From contig NC_013929.1 of the NCBI RefSeq assembly GCF_000091305.1, positions 2,852,001-2,916,000 on the forward strand: DNA of 64,000 bases, written 5' to 3'. A model generated the notes under the pieces. The model searched no databases. It saw only the letters and a list, made by a program, of their open reading frames with translations, and was not told the origin of the DNA. The stretch's first letter is position 1, and each line of letters starts with the position of its first letter. This DNA comes from Streptomyces scabiei 87.22 (lineage in GTDB: Bacteria > Actinomycetota > Actinomycetes > Streptomycetales > Streptomycetaceae). Positions 31,118 through 41,507 of the stretch are shown here, piece after piece. The translations under genes and the position numbers were made by a program.

Positions 31118-31569
31118 GCGGTGGCGTCGTCCTCGTCGGCGTCGTCCTCGTCCGGCTTGCGGTACGGGTCGGCCTCACCGGCGTACTTGGCGCCCGACGC
31201 GCTCTCGCGCACCTGGGCGTCCGAGGCCCGCGCCTTGTCGAGGAGGTCGTCGATGGTCTTGGCGGTGTCCGGGAGGGCGTCGGCCACGAAGGTGAGGGTC
31301 GGTGTGAACTTCACCTGAGCGGCCCGCCCGACCTCGGAGCGGAGGATGCCCTTGGCGCTCTCCAGCCCCGCGGCGGCCGCCGCCCGCTCCTCGTCGTCCC
31401 CGTACACCGTGTAGAAGACGGTCGCCTCCCGCAGGTCCCCGGTCACCCGGGTGTCCGTGATGGTGACGTGGGAGCCGAGCCGCGGGTCCTTGATCCCGCG
31501 CAGCAGCTTCTGGGCCACCACCTCTCGGATGAGGTCCGCCAGCCTCTTGGCACGCGCGTTGTCGGCCAC
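31114..31569 (-). CDS. rbfA: 30S ribosome-binding factor A
   Basis: 151 residues. RbfA is a KH-fold factor for late 16S rRNA 5'-end maturation and cold adaptation. Family blocks: NARAKRLADLIREVVAQKL, GSHVTITDTRVTGDLREATVFYTV, and FTPTLTFVADALPDTAKTIDDLL. An acidic tail (EDDADEDDATA) is longer than in E. coli, as usual in actinobacteria. GTG start with AGGAGA about 9 nt upstream. Stop overlaps truB by 4 bp. Confidence 0.96.
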   Translation of the reverse strand: MADNARAKRLADLIREVVAQKLLRGIKDPRLGSHVTITDTRVTGDLREATVFYTVYGDDEERAAAAAGLESAKGILRSEVGRAAQVKFTPTLTFVADALPDTAKTIDDLLDKARASDAQVRESASGAKYAGEADPYRKPDEDDADEDDATA

Positions 31570-31635
31570 TGGTCCGTCTCCTAGCTCGTTCTGCGTTGCT
31601 GCTGGTTGTCGATTTGTCTGTGCGAGCGCGACGGT

Positions 31636-31929
31636 TCAGTCGTCGTCACCGTGCAACCGCCGTCTGACCGAGAGCAGTTCGACCTCGGGGCGCCCCGCGA
31701 CCAGCCGCTCGCACCGGTCCAGTACGTCGGTCAGGTGCCCCGTGTCACCCGACACCACCGCCAGCCCGATCACGGCCCGGCGGTGCAGATCCATATGGTC
31801 GACCTCCGCCACGCTCACCGCGAACTTGCGGTGCAGCTCGGCCACGATCGGACGGACGACGGAGCGCTTCTCCTTCAGCGACCGTACGTCGCCGAGCAGG
31901 AGATCGAAGGACAGAGTCCCCACGTACAT
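31636..31929 (-). CDS. DUF503 (YlxP-like) protein
   Basis: 97 residues, beginning MYVGTLSFDLLLGDVRSLKEKRSVVRPIVAELHR, the DUF503 signature. YlxP-type proteins are encoded between infB and rbfA in most Gram-positive bacteria, as here, and are thought to help ribosome biogenesis; B. subtilis YlxP has been linked to RbfA-like function. No strong ribosome site; the ATG is set by the family's conserved start. Confidence 0.93.
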   Translation of the reverse strand: MYVGTLSFDLLLGDVRSLKEKRSVVRPIVAELHRKFAVSVAEVDHMDLHRRAVIGLAVVSGDTGHLTDVLDRCERLVAGRPEVELLSVRRRLHGDDD

Positions 31930-32083
31930 GTGTGTGTCCGGTTCACCCGCCGGTACGGGATAGACGACCTGCCCCTGTGTCGGGCAGGAACATCAGAACC
32001 GTACATCGAAAGGCGGACACCCTCGACGGGATTGTTCGCCGGGGCCCAGAGGGCCCGGGGCGAAGCCCCCGGGAACGGCCACA

Positions 32084-32116
32084 CCGGCCGGGGGTGAACG
32101 GATCACCCCCGGCCGG
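32084..32116 (-). terminator. Hairpin after infB
   Basis: A perfect inverted repeat CCGGCCGGGGGTG/CACCCCCGGCCGG lies 17 bp past the infB stop. It may attenuate rather than fully stop transcription into the DUF503-rbfA-truB genes, which normally belong to the same operon. Confidence 0.75.
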
Positions 32117-32132
32117 CATGGACCACCGCTGG

Positions 32133-35100
32133 TTACGAACGCGGCTTCTCGCGCATCTCGTACGTCGCGATGACGTCGTCGATCTTGATGTCGTTGAAGT
32201 TGCCGAGGTTGATACCGCCCTCGAACCCTTCGCGGAGCTCGGTGACATCGTCCTTGAAGCGACGCAGACCGGAGATGGTGAGGTTCTCCGCGATGACCTT
32301 GCCGTCGCGGACGAGTCGAGCCTTCGTGTTTCGCTTGACCTCGCCCGAGCGGACCAGGACACCGGCGATGTTGCCCAGCTTGGACGACTTGAAGACCTCG
32401 CGGATCTCCGCCGTGCCGAGCTCGACCTCCTCGTACTCCGGCTTGAGCATGCCCTTGAGGGCCGCCTCGATCTCCTCGATGGCCTGGTAGATCACCGAGT
32501 AGTACCGGACGTCGACGCCCTCGCGCTCCGCCATCTGCGCCGCGCGGCCCGCGGCGCGGACGTTGAAGCCGATGACGATCGCGTCGGAGCCGGTCGCCAG
32601 GTCGATGTCCGACTCGGTGACCGCACCCACGCCGCGGTGCAGGACGCGGATGTCGACCTCTTCGCCGACGTCGAGCTGGAGCAGCGAGGACTCGAGGGCC
32701 TCCACCGAACCGGACGCGTCGCCCTTGATGATGAGGTTGAGTTCCTGCACCAGACCGGCCTTGAGGGCCTCGTCCAGGTTCTCCAGGGAGAACCGGACTC
32801 CACGCCGGGCGAAGTTGGCGTTGCGCTCACGCGCCGCGCGCTTCTCGGCGATCTGACGGGCCGTGCGGTCCTCGTCGACGACCAGGAAGTTGTCGCCGGC
32901 ACCCGGGACGTTGGTGAGACCCAGGACCAGGACGGGGGTCGACGGACCCGCTTCCTCGACGTTGTTGCCGTTGTCGTCGAGCATCGCCCGGACACGGCCG
33001 TACGCGTCGCCGACCACCATCGTGTCGCCGATGCGCAGCGTGCCGCGCTGGACCAGGACGGTCGAGACCGCACCGCGGCCGCGGTCGAGGTGGGACTCGA
33101 TCGCGATGCCCTGCGCGTCCTGCTGGGGGTTGGCCCGCAGGTCGAGCGAGGCGTCCGCGGTCAGGACCACGGCCTCCAGCAGGGCGTCGATGTTCAGACC
33201 CTGCTTGGCGGAGATGTCGACGAACATCGTGTCGCCGCCGTACTCCTCGGCCACCAGACCGAACTCGGTGAGCTGACCGCGCACCTTGGTCGGGTCGGCA
33301 CCCTCGACGTCGATCTTGTTGACCGCGACCACGATCGGCACGTCGGCCGCCTTGGCGTGGTTCAGCGCCTCGATCGTCTGGGGCATCACACCGTCGTTGG
33401 CCGCCACCACGAGGATCGCGATGTCGGTCGACTTCGCACCACGGGCACGCATGGCGGTGAACGCCTCGTGACCCGGGGTGTCGATGAAGGTGATCCTGCG
33501 CTCTTCGTCGTTGACCTGGGTCGCGACCTGGTACGCGCCGATGTGCTGCGTGATACCGCCGGCCTCGCCCGCGACGACGTTCGTCTTGCGGATGGTGTCG
33601 AGCAGGCGGGTCTTACCGTGGTCGACGTGACCCATGACGGTCACGACCGGCGGACGCGCGACGAGGAGCTCCTCGCCGCCCTCGTCCTCGCCGAACTCGA
33701 TGTCGAAGGACTCGAGAAGCTCTCGGTCCTCCTCCTCCGGGCTGACGATCTCGAGGATGAAGTTCATCTCGTCCGCGAGGAGCTTCAGCGTCTCGTCGGA
33801 GACGGACTGCGTGGCAGTGACCATCTCGCCGAGGTTCATCATCACGCCGACGAGCGACGCCGGGTTGGCGCCGATCTTCTCGGCGAAGTCGGTGAGCGAC
33901 GCACCGCGCGACAGGCGGACGGACTGTCCGTTGCCGCGAGGCAGCATCACGCCGCCGACCGACGGGGCCTGCATGGCCTCGTACTCCTGGCGCCTCTGCC
34001 GCTTCGACTTGCGACCGCGACGCGCGGGACCGCCGGGACGGCCGAAGGCGCCCTGCGTGCCACCACGGGCACCGGGACCGCCGGGACGGCCACCGAAGCC
34101 GGGACGACCGCCGCCGCCACCGGGACCACCGGGACGACCGGCGAAGCCGCCGCCGCCACCGGCACCACCGGGACCGCCGGGACGACCGGCGAAGCCACCG
34201 CCGCCGCCACCGGGACGACCCGCGAAGCCGCCGCCACCGGGACGACCGCCGCCGCCACCGGGACCGCCGGGACGGCCGCCGCCACCACCGGGACCGCGGC
34301 CACCGGGGCCACCGCCGCCGGGACGCGGGCCGGCAGCCGGACGCTGCGGCATCATGCCGGGGTTGGGACGGTTGCCGCCGGGGCCGCCGCCGGGACGGGG
34401 CGCCTGCGGACGGGGCATGCCGCCCGGGGTGGGACGGGCGCCGCCCGGACCGCCCTGGGGACGCGGAGCGCCACCGGGACCGCCCTGCGGACGGGGAGCC
34501 TGGCCGGGAGCCTGCGGACGCGGACCGCCGCCCTGGGCGCCGCCGGGGCCGCCGGGGCGCGGTGCGCCGCCGCCCGGACGGGGCGCCTGCGGGCGTCCCA
34601 TGCCGGTGGAGCCGCCGGAGGTGAAGGGGTTGTTGCCCGGACGCGGACCGGCCGGACGGGCACCGCCCGGCTTGGGCGCGCCGGCGCCACCGGGACGCTC
34701 GGAACGCTGACCACCGGGACGCGGACCCTGGCCGCGGTCCGGACGGTCCTGCCGGTCCTGACCGGGACCACCGGGACGCTGACCGCCGGGACGCGGCGCG
34801 GCCGGGCCGGGACGGGCGCCCGGACGCGGTGCGGTCGGGGCGGAGGAGGCGGCCGGGGCCGACGGGGGCGCCTGGAACTCGGGCACGCTCGGGGCCGGGG
34901 AGGCCGGAGCGGGCTTCGGCGTCCCCGGCTTGGGGCCGGGCATCGGGCGCGGACCCGGGGCCGGAGCGGCGGGCGGCTTCGGCGCGGCCGGGCCGGGACG
35001 GGGCGCGGCCGGACGTGCGGCCTGCGCGGGAGAGGGGGCCGCCGGACGAGCCGGGGCGGCCTTGCGCGGGGCGGGCTTGCCGCCGCCGCTGCCCTGCTGG

Positions 35101-35249
35101 AGGGCGTCAGTCAGTTTGCGTACAACGGGCGCCTCGATCGTCGAGGACGCCGAACGGACGAATTCACCGAGCTCTTGGAGCTTGGCCATGACGACCTTGC
35201 TCTCAACCCCGAACTCCTTGGCGAGTTCGTATACCCGGACCTTAGCCAC
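32133..35249 (-). CDS. infB: Translation initiation factor IF-2
   Basis: 1,038 residues. GTPase that brings fMet-tRNA to the 30S subunit. IF2-N domain at residues 1-50 ([24 protein letters not shown]); then a very long Pro/Ala- and later Gly/Arg-rich linker (about 55-420, with repeats such as GGGGRPG and RPGGPGG); a second IF2-N-like part (about 440-500); G domain with MGHVDHGKT (G1, near 540), DTPGHEAF (G3) and NKID (G4); then domains II-IV. The linker is typical for Streptomyces but long. GTG start with AAGGAG 5 nt upstream. Fourth gene of the rimP-nusA-ylxR-infB string. Confidence 0.97.
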   Translation of the reverse strand: MAKVRVYELAKEFGVESKVVMAKLQELGEFVRSASSTIEAPVVRKLTDALQQGSGGGKPAPRKAAPARPAAPSPAQAARPAAPRPGPAAPKPPAAPAPGPRPMPGPKPGTPKPAPASPAPSVPEFQAPPSAPAASSAPTAPRPGARPGPAAPRPGGQRPGGPGQDRQDRPDRGQGPRPGGQRSERPGGAGAPKPGGARPAGPRPGNNPFTSGGSTGMGRPQAPRPGGGAPRPGGPGGAQGGGPRPQAPGQAPRPQGGPGGAPRPQGGPGGARPTPGGMPRPQAPRPGGGPGGNRPNPGMMPQRPAAGPRPGGGGPGGRGPGGGGGRPGGPGGGGGRPGGGGFAGRPGGGGGGFAGRPGGPGGAGGGGGFAGRPGGPGGGGGRPGFGGRPGGPGARGGTQGAFGRPGGPARRGRKSKRQRRQEYEAMQAPSVGGVMLPRGNGQSVRLSRGASLTDFAEKIGANPASLVGVMMNLGEMVTATQSVSDETLKLLADEMNFILEIVSPEEEDRELLESFDIEFGEDEGGEELLVARPPVVTVMGHVDHGKTRLLDTIRKTNVVAGEAGGITQHIGAYQVATQVNDEERRITFIDTPGHEAFTAMRARGAKSTDIAILVVAANDGVMPQTIEALNHAKAADVPIVVAVNKIDVEGADPTKVRGQLTEFGLVAEEYGGDTMFVDISAKQGLNIDALLEAVVLTADASLDLRANPQQDAQGIAIESHLDRGRGAVSTVLVQRGTLRIGDTMVVGDAYGRVRAMLDDNGNNVEEAGPSTPVLVLGLTNVPGAGDNFLVVDEDRTARQIAEKRAARERNANFARRGVRFSLENLDEALKAGLVQELNLIIKGDASGSVEALESSLLQLDVGEEVDIRVLHRGVGAVTESDIDLATGSDAIVIGFNVRAAGRAAQMAEREGVDVRYYSVIYQAIEEIEAALKGMLKPEYEEVELGTAEIREVFKSSKLGNIAGVLVRSGEVKRNTKARLVRDGKVIAENLTISGLRRFKDDVTELREGFEGGINLGNFNDIKIDDVIATYEMREKPRS

Positions 35250-35397
35250 TTCGCTCCTTTTTAGGTCCGGGTGCGTCCGGACCGTCGCTACTTCATGGGC
35301 GTACTCATCGCGTGCTCATCGAGTGCTCATCGCAATCTCGACCTACTTCCAACTCGCGGGGTACCAGGGCCGTACGGAGGGTTCCGTACGACGCGTC

Positions 35398-35694
35398 CTA
35401 CGGTGTCGCCTGTTCGGCAACTGTCGTCTGCTCCACGTATCGGCGCAACGCCTTTGTGTCGAGCGCTCCCGGGGCACGCAGCGCCCTCGTGAACGCCCGG
35501 CGGCGTACCGCCAGGTCGAGACAGACCTGGGCGGGGTGCAGGTACGCACCCCGGCCGGGCAGCGTACCGCGATGATCGGGGACGCATTCGTCCTCGATCG
35601 CCACGACCCGCAGCAGTTCGGTCTTGGCCGCTCGCTGCCTGCACCCCACACAGGTGCGTTCAGGGCATGCGCGGGCACGCGTCCGGCCAGACAC
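35398..35694 (-). CDS. YlxR (DUF448) RNA-binding protein
   Basis: 98 residues. Family core CPERTCVGCRQRAAKTELLRVV and GRGAYLHPAQVCLDLAVRRRAFTRAL; it is normally encoded between nusA and infB, as here. YlxR proteins bind RNA or nucleoid and modulate expression of ribosomal genes and, in B. subtilis, RNase P. GTG start with GGAGGT 14 nt upstream. Confidence 0.94.
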   Translation of the reverse strand: MSGRTRARACPERTCVGCRQRAAKTELLRVVAIEDECVPDHRGTLPGRGAYLHPAQVCLDLAVRRRAFTRALRAPGALDTKALRRYVEQTTVAEQATP

Positions 35695-35867
35695 TGTTAA
35701 GTCTACCTCCCCGCACCGACCTCACCCCTTTGGGGCAAGAATCGAACAGTTGCCGCGCATATAACTGACGTGATCCAAGCGACGTGCGGCTTGGATCTGT
35801 TCCCCGGCTCCCGGGGCGAGCCCGGACACCCGGTCCGGACGCCCCGTTCGGACGTCCGGTCGGGTGA

Positions 35868-36854
35868 TCACTCCGACGGCTGCTCGGTGTCCGGACGGAT
35901 GTCGATCCGCCAGCCGGTCAGGCGGGCCGCGAGGCGGGCGTTCTGGCCCTCCTTGCCGATGGCCAGCGACAGCTGGTAGTCGGGCACCGTCACCCGGGCG
36001 GAGCGGGCCGCGAGGTCCACCACCTCGACCTTCGAGACCCGGGCCGGGGAGAGCGCGTTCGCCACCATCTCCGCCGGGTCGTCCGACCAGTCGACGATGT
36101 CGATCTTCTCGCCGTTCAGCTCGCCCATGACGTTGCGCACCCGGCCGCCCATCGGGCCGATGCAGGCGCCCTTGGCGTTCAGACCGCTGCGGGTGGAGCG
36201 GACGGCGATCTTCGTACGGTGACCGGCCTCGCGGGCGATGGCGGCGATCTCGACGGACCCGTCGGCGATCTCCGGCACCTCCAGCGCGAAGAGTTTCTTC
36301 ACGAGGCTGGGGTGGGTCCGCGAGAGCGTCACGGAGGGACCGCGCACGCCCTTGGCCACCCGGACGACGTACGAGCGCAGCCGCATGCCGTGCTGGTAGG
36401 TCTCCCCCGGGACCTGTTCCTGCACGGGCAGGATGGCCTCCAGCTTGCCGATGTCGACGAGGACGTTCTTCGGGTCGCGGCCCTGCTGGACCACACCGGT
36501 GACGATGTCGCCCTCGCGCCCCGCGTACTCGCCGAGCGTCGCGTCGTCCTCCGCGTCCCGCAGGCGCTGCAGGATCACCTGTTTGGCGGTGGTGGCGGCG
36601 ATGCGCCCGAAGTCCGACGGGGTGTCGTCGAACGCGCGTGCCTCCTGCCCCTCCTCCAGGTCCTCGGGGTCCTCCTTCGCCCACACGGTCACATGGCCGG
36701 TCTCCCGGTTGAGCTCCACGCGCGCGTGGCGGCGGCTTCCCTCGGTGCGGTGGTAGGCGATGAGGAGGGCCGCCTCGATCGCCTCGACGAGCAGGTCGAA
36801 GGAGATCTCCTTCTCCCGGACCAGACCCCGCAGGGCGCTCATGTCGATGTCCAC
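35868..36854 (-). CDS. nusA: Transcription termination/antitermination factor NusA
   Basis: 328 residues, the short actinobacterial form without C-terminal acidic repeats. N-terminal RNA-polymerase-binding domain (1-125), S1 domain ([23 protein letters not shown]), KH1 ([20 protein letters not shown], then [15 protein letters not shown]) and KH2 ([19 protein letters not shown]). It modulates pausing, termination and rRNA antitermination. I use the GTG 2 bp after the rimP stop, which has GGAGG 7 nt upstream; an internal ATG four codons later is the alternative. Confidence 0.96.
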   Translation of the reverse strand: MDIDMSALRGLVREKEISFDLLVEAIEAALLIAYHRTEGSRRHARVELNRETGHVTVWAKEDPEDLEEGQEARAFDDTPSDFGRIAATTAKQVILQRLRDAEDDATLGEYAGREGDIVTGVVQQGRDPKNVLVDIGKLEAILPVQEQVPGETYQHGMRLRSYVVRVAKGVRGPSVTLSRTHPSLVKKLFALEVPEIADGSVEIAAIAREAGHRTKIAVRSTRSGLNAKGACIGPMGGRVRNVMGELNGEKIDIVDWSDDPAEMVANALSPARVSKVEVVDLAARSARVTVPDYQLSLAIGKEGQNARLAARLTGWRIDIRPDTEQPSE

Positions 36855-36856
36855 GG

Positions 36857-37366
36857 CTACGCCTCCTCTTCTTCCGTCATGTCCTTCTTGTCCTTGCGGT
36901 TGAACTCGACCTGGACGCGGGCCCTGTCGATCTCGTCGAAGGCGAGCCGGCGGGAGGTGGCCCTGCGGCCCTTCACGCCGGGCACTTCGAGGTCGAGGCC
37001 CTCGTCGTCCACGGTCAGGATTCTGGCGATCAGTTCCCCGTCCTCGCGGAGCGTGAACTTCACCAGACGGTCGACGGCGCGGCGGTAGTGGCGGTGCTCG
37101 GTGAGGGCGCGCTCGGCGCCCGGCGTCCCGACCTCCAGGGTGTACTCCGACTGGCCCATCGCGTCCGTCTCGTCCAGCTTGGCCGAGAGCGCGCGGCTGA
37201 CGTCGGCGACCGCGTCCAGATCCGCGCCCTCGTCGGAGTCGACGACCACGCGCAGCACCCGCTTGCGTCCGACCGAGTCCACTGCGATCTCTTCGAGATC
37301 GAGGCCCTGGGAGCGTACGAGCGGTTCCAGCAGTTCTCGCAGCCTCTCGCTCTGGGTGGTGCTCAT
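36857..37366 (-). CDS. rimP: Ribosome maturation factor RimP
   Basis: 169 residues. It assists 30S assembly. Family blocks: [39 protein letters not shown] and [30 protein letters not shown]. Its acidic end ([12 protein letters not shown]) carries the ribosome site of nusA. It is the first gene of the nusA-infB transcription unit; the promoter is in the 256-bp gap shared with the divergent lipoprotein gene. Confidence 0.96.
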   Translation of the reverse strand: MSTTQSERLRELLEPLVRSQGLDLEEIAVDSVGRKRVLRVVVDSDEGADLDAVADVSRALSAKLDETDAMGQSEYTLEVGTPGAERALTEHRHYRRAVDRLVKFTLREDGELIARILTVDDEGLDLEVPGVKGRRATSRRLAFDEIDRARVQVEFNRKDKKDMTEEEEA

Positions 37367-37622
37367 CCGGGTGACTCCTCGGCCGCGTGTGCTGTTGTGG
37401 GTAGGGCGCGTGTCAGGTCAAAGGGTAGCCGCTCCGCTGGGGTGTTGCCGTCCGCCTCCGGGCTCGGGCGGCCGTCGTGGGGCGGCGGACACGGGTGGTG
37501 CGCGGCACACCGCGCGGTTCCCCGCGCCGCTTCGGGGCGCGGTGGTGGCGACCTTGGATCACCTGCGCGGGTACGGTGATCGCACCGCTTCTTTGTTCGT
37601 ACGACCTCCCTAGGACGTCTCT

Positions 37623-38189
37623 GTGTCGTTCAGCCTGCCGGCGCGTGCCCTGTCGGGGCCGCGCAGAAGGAGTTTGCTCGTCGGGGCCGCCGGCGCGGGC
37701 CTGCTCGCGGGGTGCTCGTCCGGGGGTGAGGGTGCGGACGTCGCCGGGAGCGGCCCGTCGGCCGTGGAGCGGGCACGCGCGCGTGCCGCACGGGACAGCG
37801 AGGCGCTCGCCGAGCGGTACGACGCCGTCGCCGCCGCGCATCCCGCTCTGGCCGGGCTGCTGACCCCGCTGCGGGCTGAGGTCGTCCGGCACGCCGAGGC
37901 GTTCGGGGGCGGGAAGGCGGCACGCGCCGGGAAGAAGAGGGGCGCGAGCAGCGGCTCCGCGTCGCCGTCCGTCTCTCCTTCCGGCTCGCCCTCCGCGTCG
38001 GCGTCCCCCTCGCCCGTGCCGGACAGCCCCGAGGCCGCCCTGACCGAGCTGGCCGCCGCCGAGCGCAGGCTCGCCGACCGGCGGGCCAAGACGCTGCTGG
38101 AGGTGCCGGGCGAGGTGGCACGGCTGATGGCTTCGGTGGCGGCGGCGGGGGCCGGGCACGCGTACATGCTGACGGAGGGCGCGAAGTGA
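37623..38189 (+). CDS. Probable lipoprotein (Tat-like signal)
   Basis: 188 residues starting at GTG. The N-terminus SGPRRRSLLVGAAGAGLLAGC has a twin-arginine-like motif, a hydrophobic core and a lipobox LLAG-Cys31, so it is probably exported and lipid-anchored outside the membrane. The mature part is helical and Ala-rich with a Ser/Pro-rich linker (SPSVSPSGSPSASASPSP). No enzymatic motif is visible. Its stop overlaps the next gene's start in GTGA, so this pair is translationally coupled. It diverges from rimP. Confidence 0.88.
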   Translation: MSFSLPARALSGPRRRSLLVGAAGAGLLAGCSSGGEGADVAGSGPSAVERARARAARDSEALAERYDAVAAAHPALAGLLTPLRAEVVRHAEAFGGGKAARAGKKRGASSGSASPSVSPSGSPSASASPSPVPDSPEAALTELAAAERRLADRRAKTLLEVPGEVARLMASVAAAGAGHAYMLTEGAK

Positions 38190-38641
38190 GCAGCGGTGAG
38201 CTGAAGGCGGTCCAGGCGGCCCTGGCGGCCGAGCACGCCGCCGTGTACGGGTACGGCGTCGTCGGCGGGAAGATCGGCCAGGCACGGCAGGGCGAGGCAC
38301 GCTCGGCGTACGACGCGCACCGGGCCCGCCGGGACCGGCTCGTCCGGGTCGTGCGCGACCTGGGCGGCGAGCCCGCCGCGGCGGCGGCCGGATACGCGCT
38401 GCCCTTCCAGGTGACCGATTCCGGCTCCGCCGAACGGCTCGCGGCCGAGCTGGAGGAGCGGGTGGCCGGCGTGTACTCCGATCTCGTCCGGGCATCCGAG
38501 GGTGACCGGCGCGGCGCGGCGGCCGAGGCACTGCGGGAAGCGGCGGTGCGGGCGGTGCGGTGGCGGGGCGAAAGCGTAGCCTTCCCTGGTCTCGCCGAGC
38601 GGACGGCCGCCGCCGGTCCGTCGGCGACACCGCACACCTGA
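38186..38641 (+). CDS. DUF4439 ferritin-like protein
   Basis: 151 residues. The start GELKAVQAALAAEHAAVYGYGVVGGKI and later AYDAHRARRDRLVRVV fit the four-helix DUF4439 ferritin-like family (ExxHxxxY pattern with E16, H17, Y21). Helix 3 is ERLAAELEERVAGVYSDLV. Possible metal ligands are present but the full diiron set cannot be confirmed by eye. It has no signal peptide and overlaps the lipoprotein gene by 4 bp; the pair probably acts together, possibly in metal or redox handling, but no function has been established that I know of. Confidence 0.85.
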   Translation: MSSGELKAVQAALAAEHAAVYGYGVVGGKIGQARQGEARSAYDAHRARRDRLVRVVRDLGGEPAAAAAGYALPFQVTDSGSAERLAAELEERVAGVYSDLVRASEGDRRGAAAEALREAAVRAVRWRGESVAFPGLAERTAAAGPSATPHT

Positions 38642-38669
38642 TCACGGTCCGGAAGGGAACGACTCGCAC

Positions 38670-39599
38670 ATGGCGCGCAGGGTTTTCGAGGACTTCGAAC
38701 CGCCGCGGCGGCTGGTGCGAGCGCTCGCCGAGACCCGGCGGCCGGACGGTGGTGACGGGACCGGCGCATGGCTGGAAGGGCTCCCCGATCTGCTGCAACA
38801 GGCCGTGGATCTACGCGAGTTGACCGTCGAGCGGGTACAGGCTCCCGGCGGCCGCAGCAGTGTGGTGGTCCTCGTCCGGCTGATCGACGACACCCCCGCC
38901 GTGCTCAAGGCGGCGCCCGAGCGGGCCCGGCCGGAGAGCGAGCGGGCGGCCCTCGCGCACTGGGACGGACGGGGCGCGGTGCAGCTGCTCGACCCCGGGG
39001 CGGGGCACGGCGTGCTGCTGCTGGAGCGGCTGAGACCCGATCTGTCGGTGCGGTCGCTCCCCGAGGCGAAGGCGCTGCTGGAGGCCGCGGCGACCTTGCG
39101 GCGGCTGTGGGTCGAACCGCCCAAGGCCCATGTCTTCGAGACCGTGGCGGGGCGGACGGAACGGCAGGCCGGGCTGATGCGCTCCGGCTCCGCCGACGGG
39201 GAGACCGGGGCGCTGGTCGACGCCGCTCTCGCCGTACGGGAGGAGCTGCTCGCGGACGCGCCCGAGGAGCGGTTGCTGCACGGCACGTTCCGGCAGAGCA
39301 AGGTACTGGCCGGGGAGCGGCTGCCGTGGCTGGCGGTGGGGCCGGACCCGGTGGTGGGCGAGTGTGCGTTCGACCTGGCCCGGCTGGTGCGCGACCGGGT
39401 GGAGGATCTGATCGCCTCGCCGTCGGGGGCCGCGATCACCCGGCGGCGGATCAAAAAACTGGCCGAGTCGCTGGACGTGGATCAGGAGCGGCTGCGGGGG
39501 TGGACGCTGTTCCGGGCCGTGGAGTCGGGGGTGCGGGCGCTGCGCGTGGGCCGGCCGAGGGACGCGGAACTGCTGCTCGAGTTCGCCGGCTGGCTCTGA
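38670..39599 (+). CDS. Aminoglycoside-phosphotransferase-like protein, probable pseudokinase
   Basis: 309 residues, related to the APH(6)/hydroxyurea kinase family: PAVLKAAPERARPESERAALAHWDGRGAVQLLD carries the nucleotide-binding Lys and Glu region, GVLLLERLRP is the hinge, and WLAVGPDPVVGECAFDLARLVRDR matches the end of the catalytic lobe. The catalytic loop expected as HGDLHPGN reads HGTFRQSK, so the catalytic Asp and the metal-binding Asn are replaced; the DPxP loop is GPDP. Phosphotransfer is therefore unlikely. It is 28 bp after the DUF4439 gene and probably in the same transcript. A resistance role should not be assumed. Confidence 0.85.
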   Translation: MARRVFEDFEPPRRLVRALAETRRPDGGDGTGAWLEGLPDLLQQAVDLRELTVERVQAPGGRSSVVVLVRLIDDTPAVLKAAPERARPESERAALAHWDGRGAVQLLDPGAGHGVLLLERLRPDLSVRSLPEAKALLEAAATLRRLWVEPPKAHVFETVAGRTERQAGLMRSGSADGETGALVDAALAVREELLADAPEERLLHGTFRQSKVLAGERLPWLAVGPDPVVGECAFDLARLVRDRVEDLIASPSGAAITRRRIKKLAESLDVDQERLRGWTLFRAVESGVRALRVGRPRDAELLLEFAGWL

Positions 39600-39618
39600 C
39601 CGGCCGGGGGGCGTGCGA

Positions 39619-39671
39619 TCCCCGACCGCTCCCCGCCGCGGTGGCGTGCGGTCACGCCCTGCGGTCGGGGA
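39619..39671. terminator. Terminator between convergent kinase-like gene and proS
   Basis: An 11-bp perfect inverted repeat (TCCCCGACCGC and its complement) around a long loop, between the two stop codons. Confidence 0.65.
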
Positions 39672-39713
39672 ACGGTCGGATGCGGCCCGGCTACGGGTCG
39701 GCCGGTCAGGCGG

Positions 39714-41417
39714 TCAGGCGGTCAGGCGGGCGATCGCCTCGTCGACCGTCAGCTCCTCGCGCTCACCGGTACGGCGGTCCTTCAGCTCCAGGACCCCCTC
39801 GGCGGAGCGGCGGCCGGCGACCAGGATCTTGGGTACGCCGATCAGCTCGGAGTCGGTGAACTTCACGCCCGGGGAGACGCCCGCGCGGTCGTCGACCAGG
39901 ACGCGCAGACCGGCGGCCCGCAGCTTCTCGGAGACGTCGAGGGCCAGTTCGGTCTGCAGGGCCTTGCCGGCGGCGACGACGTGCACGTCGGCCGGGGCGA
40001 CCTCGGCGGGCCAGCACAGGCCCTTGTCGTCGGCGCTCTGCTCGGCGAGGGCGGCGACCGCGCGGGAGACGCCGATGCCGTAGGAGCCCATGGTCACGCG
40101 GACGGGCTTGCCGTGCTGACCGAGGACGTCGAGCTTGAGGGCGTCGGCGTACTTGCGGCCGAGCTGGAAGATGTGGCCGATCTCGATGGCGCGGTCCAGC
40201 TTGAGGCCGGTGCCGCAGTTGGGGCAGGGGTCGCCCTCCTGGACGACCACGACGTCGACGTACGCGCCGACCTCGAAGTCGCGGCCGGCGACGACGTTCT
40301 TCGCGTGGGTGCCCGGCTTGTTGGCGCCGGTGATCCAGGCGGTGCCGGGGGCGACGCGCGGGTCGGCCACGTAGGTGACCTTCTCGCCGAGGCCCTGCGG
40401 GCCGACATAGCCGCGGACCAGGTCGGGGCGGCCCGCGAAGTCCGCCTCGGTGACCATCTCGACGACGGCCGGGGCGAAGTGCGCCTCGACCTTGCCCATG
40501 TCGACCTCACGGTCGCCGGGGACACCGACGGCGACGATCTCGCCGTCGACCTTGACGAGGAGGTTCTTCAGGGTGGCGGAGGGCTCGACGCCGAGGTAGG
40601 CGGCGAGGGTCTCGATCGTCGGGGTGTCCGGGGTCGGGATCTCTTCGAGGGCGGGGGTGTCGCCCGCGTCCACCGGCTTCAGCTCGAACGTGATCGCCTC
40701 GGTGTTCGCCGCGAAGTCGCAGGCGGGGCAGTCCGCGAAGGTGTCCTCGCCGGCGCCCGCCGGGGCCAGGAACTCCTCCGACTTGGAGCCGCCCATCGCG
40801 CCCGCCGTGGCGGCGCAGATGCGGTAGTCGAGGCCCAGACGCTCGAACACCTTCTGGTACGCGGCGCGGTGCAGGGCGTACGACTGGGCGAGGCCCTCGT
40901 CCTCGGTGTCGAAGGAGTACGAGTCCTTCATCAGGAACTCGCGGCCGCGCAGGATGCCGGCGCGGGGGCGGGCCTCGTCGCGGAACTTCGTCTGGATCTG
41001 GTAGAGGATCACCGGCAGGTCCTTGTAGGAGGACGCCTGGTCCTTCACGATCAGCGTGAAGATCTCCTCGTGGGTGGGGCCGAGGAGGTAGTCGCCGCCC
41101 TTGCGGTCCTTCAGCCGGAACAGCTCGGGGCCGTACTCGTCCCAGCGGCCGGTCGCCTCGTACGGCTCCTTCGGCAGCAGGGCGGGGAGCAGCACCTCCT
41201 GGGCGCCGATCGCGTCCATCTCCTCGCGGACGATGCGTTCCACGTTGGCGAGGACCTTCTTGCCGAGCGGCAGCCAGGTCCACACGCCGGCCGCGGTGCG
41301 GCGGACGTACCCGGCGCGGACGAGGAGCTTGTGGCTGAGCACCTCGGCGTCCGCCGGGTCGTCGCGCAGCGTCTTCGCCATCAACTGGGACATGCGCTGG
41401 ACCGGTGGGTTCGCCAT
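39714..41417 (-). CDS. proS: Prolyl-tRNA synthetase (bacterial type)
   Basis: 567 residues. Class II aminoacyl-tRNA synthetase. Motif 1 region [22 protein letters not shown]; ProRS signature [11 protein letters not shown]; motif 2 [24 protein letters not shown]; an inserted editing domain (about 220-390) with [14 protein letters not shown]; motif 3 [15 protein letters not shown]-terminal anticodon-binding domain [22 protein letters not shown]. The ATG has AGGAG about 10 nt upstream. Normal length, single gene unit. Confidence 0.97.
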   Translation of the reverse strand: MANPPVQRMSQLMAKTLRDDPADAEVLSHKLLVRAGYVRRTAAGVWTWLPLGKKVLANVERIVREEMDAIGAQEVLLPALLPKEPYEATGRWDEYGPELFRLKDRKGGDYLLGPTHEEIFTLIVKDQASSYKDLPVILYQIQTKFRDEARPRAGILRGREFLMKDSYSFDTEDEGLAQSYALHRAAYQKVFERLGLDYRICAATAGAMGGSKSEEFLAPAGAGEDTFADCPACDFAANTEAITFELKPVDAGDTPALEEIPTPDTPTIETLAAYLGVEPSATLKNLLVKVDGEIVAVGVPGDREVDMGKVEAHFAPAVVEMVTEADFAGRPDLVRGYVGPQGLGEKVTYVADPRVAPGTAWITGANKPGTHAKNVVAGRDFEVGAYVDVVVVQEGDPCPNCGTGLKLDRAIEIGHIFQLGRKYADALKLDVLGQHGKPVRVTMGSYGIGVSRAVAALAEQSADDKGLCWPAEVAPADVHVVAAGKALQTELALDVSEKLRAAGLRVLVDDRAGVSPGVKFTDSELIGVPKILVAGRRSAEGVLELKDRRTGEREELTVDEAIARLTA

Positions 41418-41507
41418 GATTCTCGTACTCCTGCTGCGGATCGGGTGATGGCAGGAGGTTAGCGGGGGTACACGGGCCCGTGGAAATCCGGCGGCGGGGG
41501 CGGGGCG

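Noticed and set aside
38670..39599. Functional aminoglycoside or hydroxyurea resistance kinase
   Set aside because: The catalytic Asp and the metal-binding Asn of the loop are replaced.
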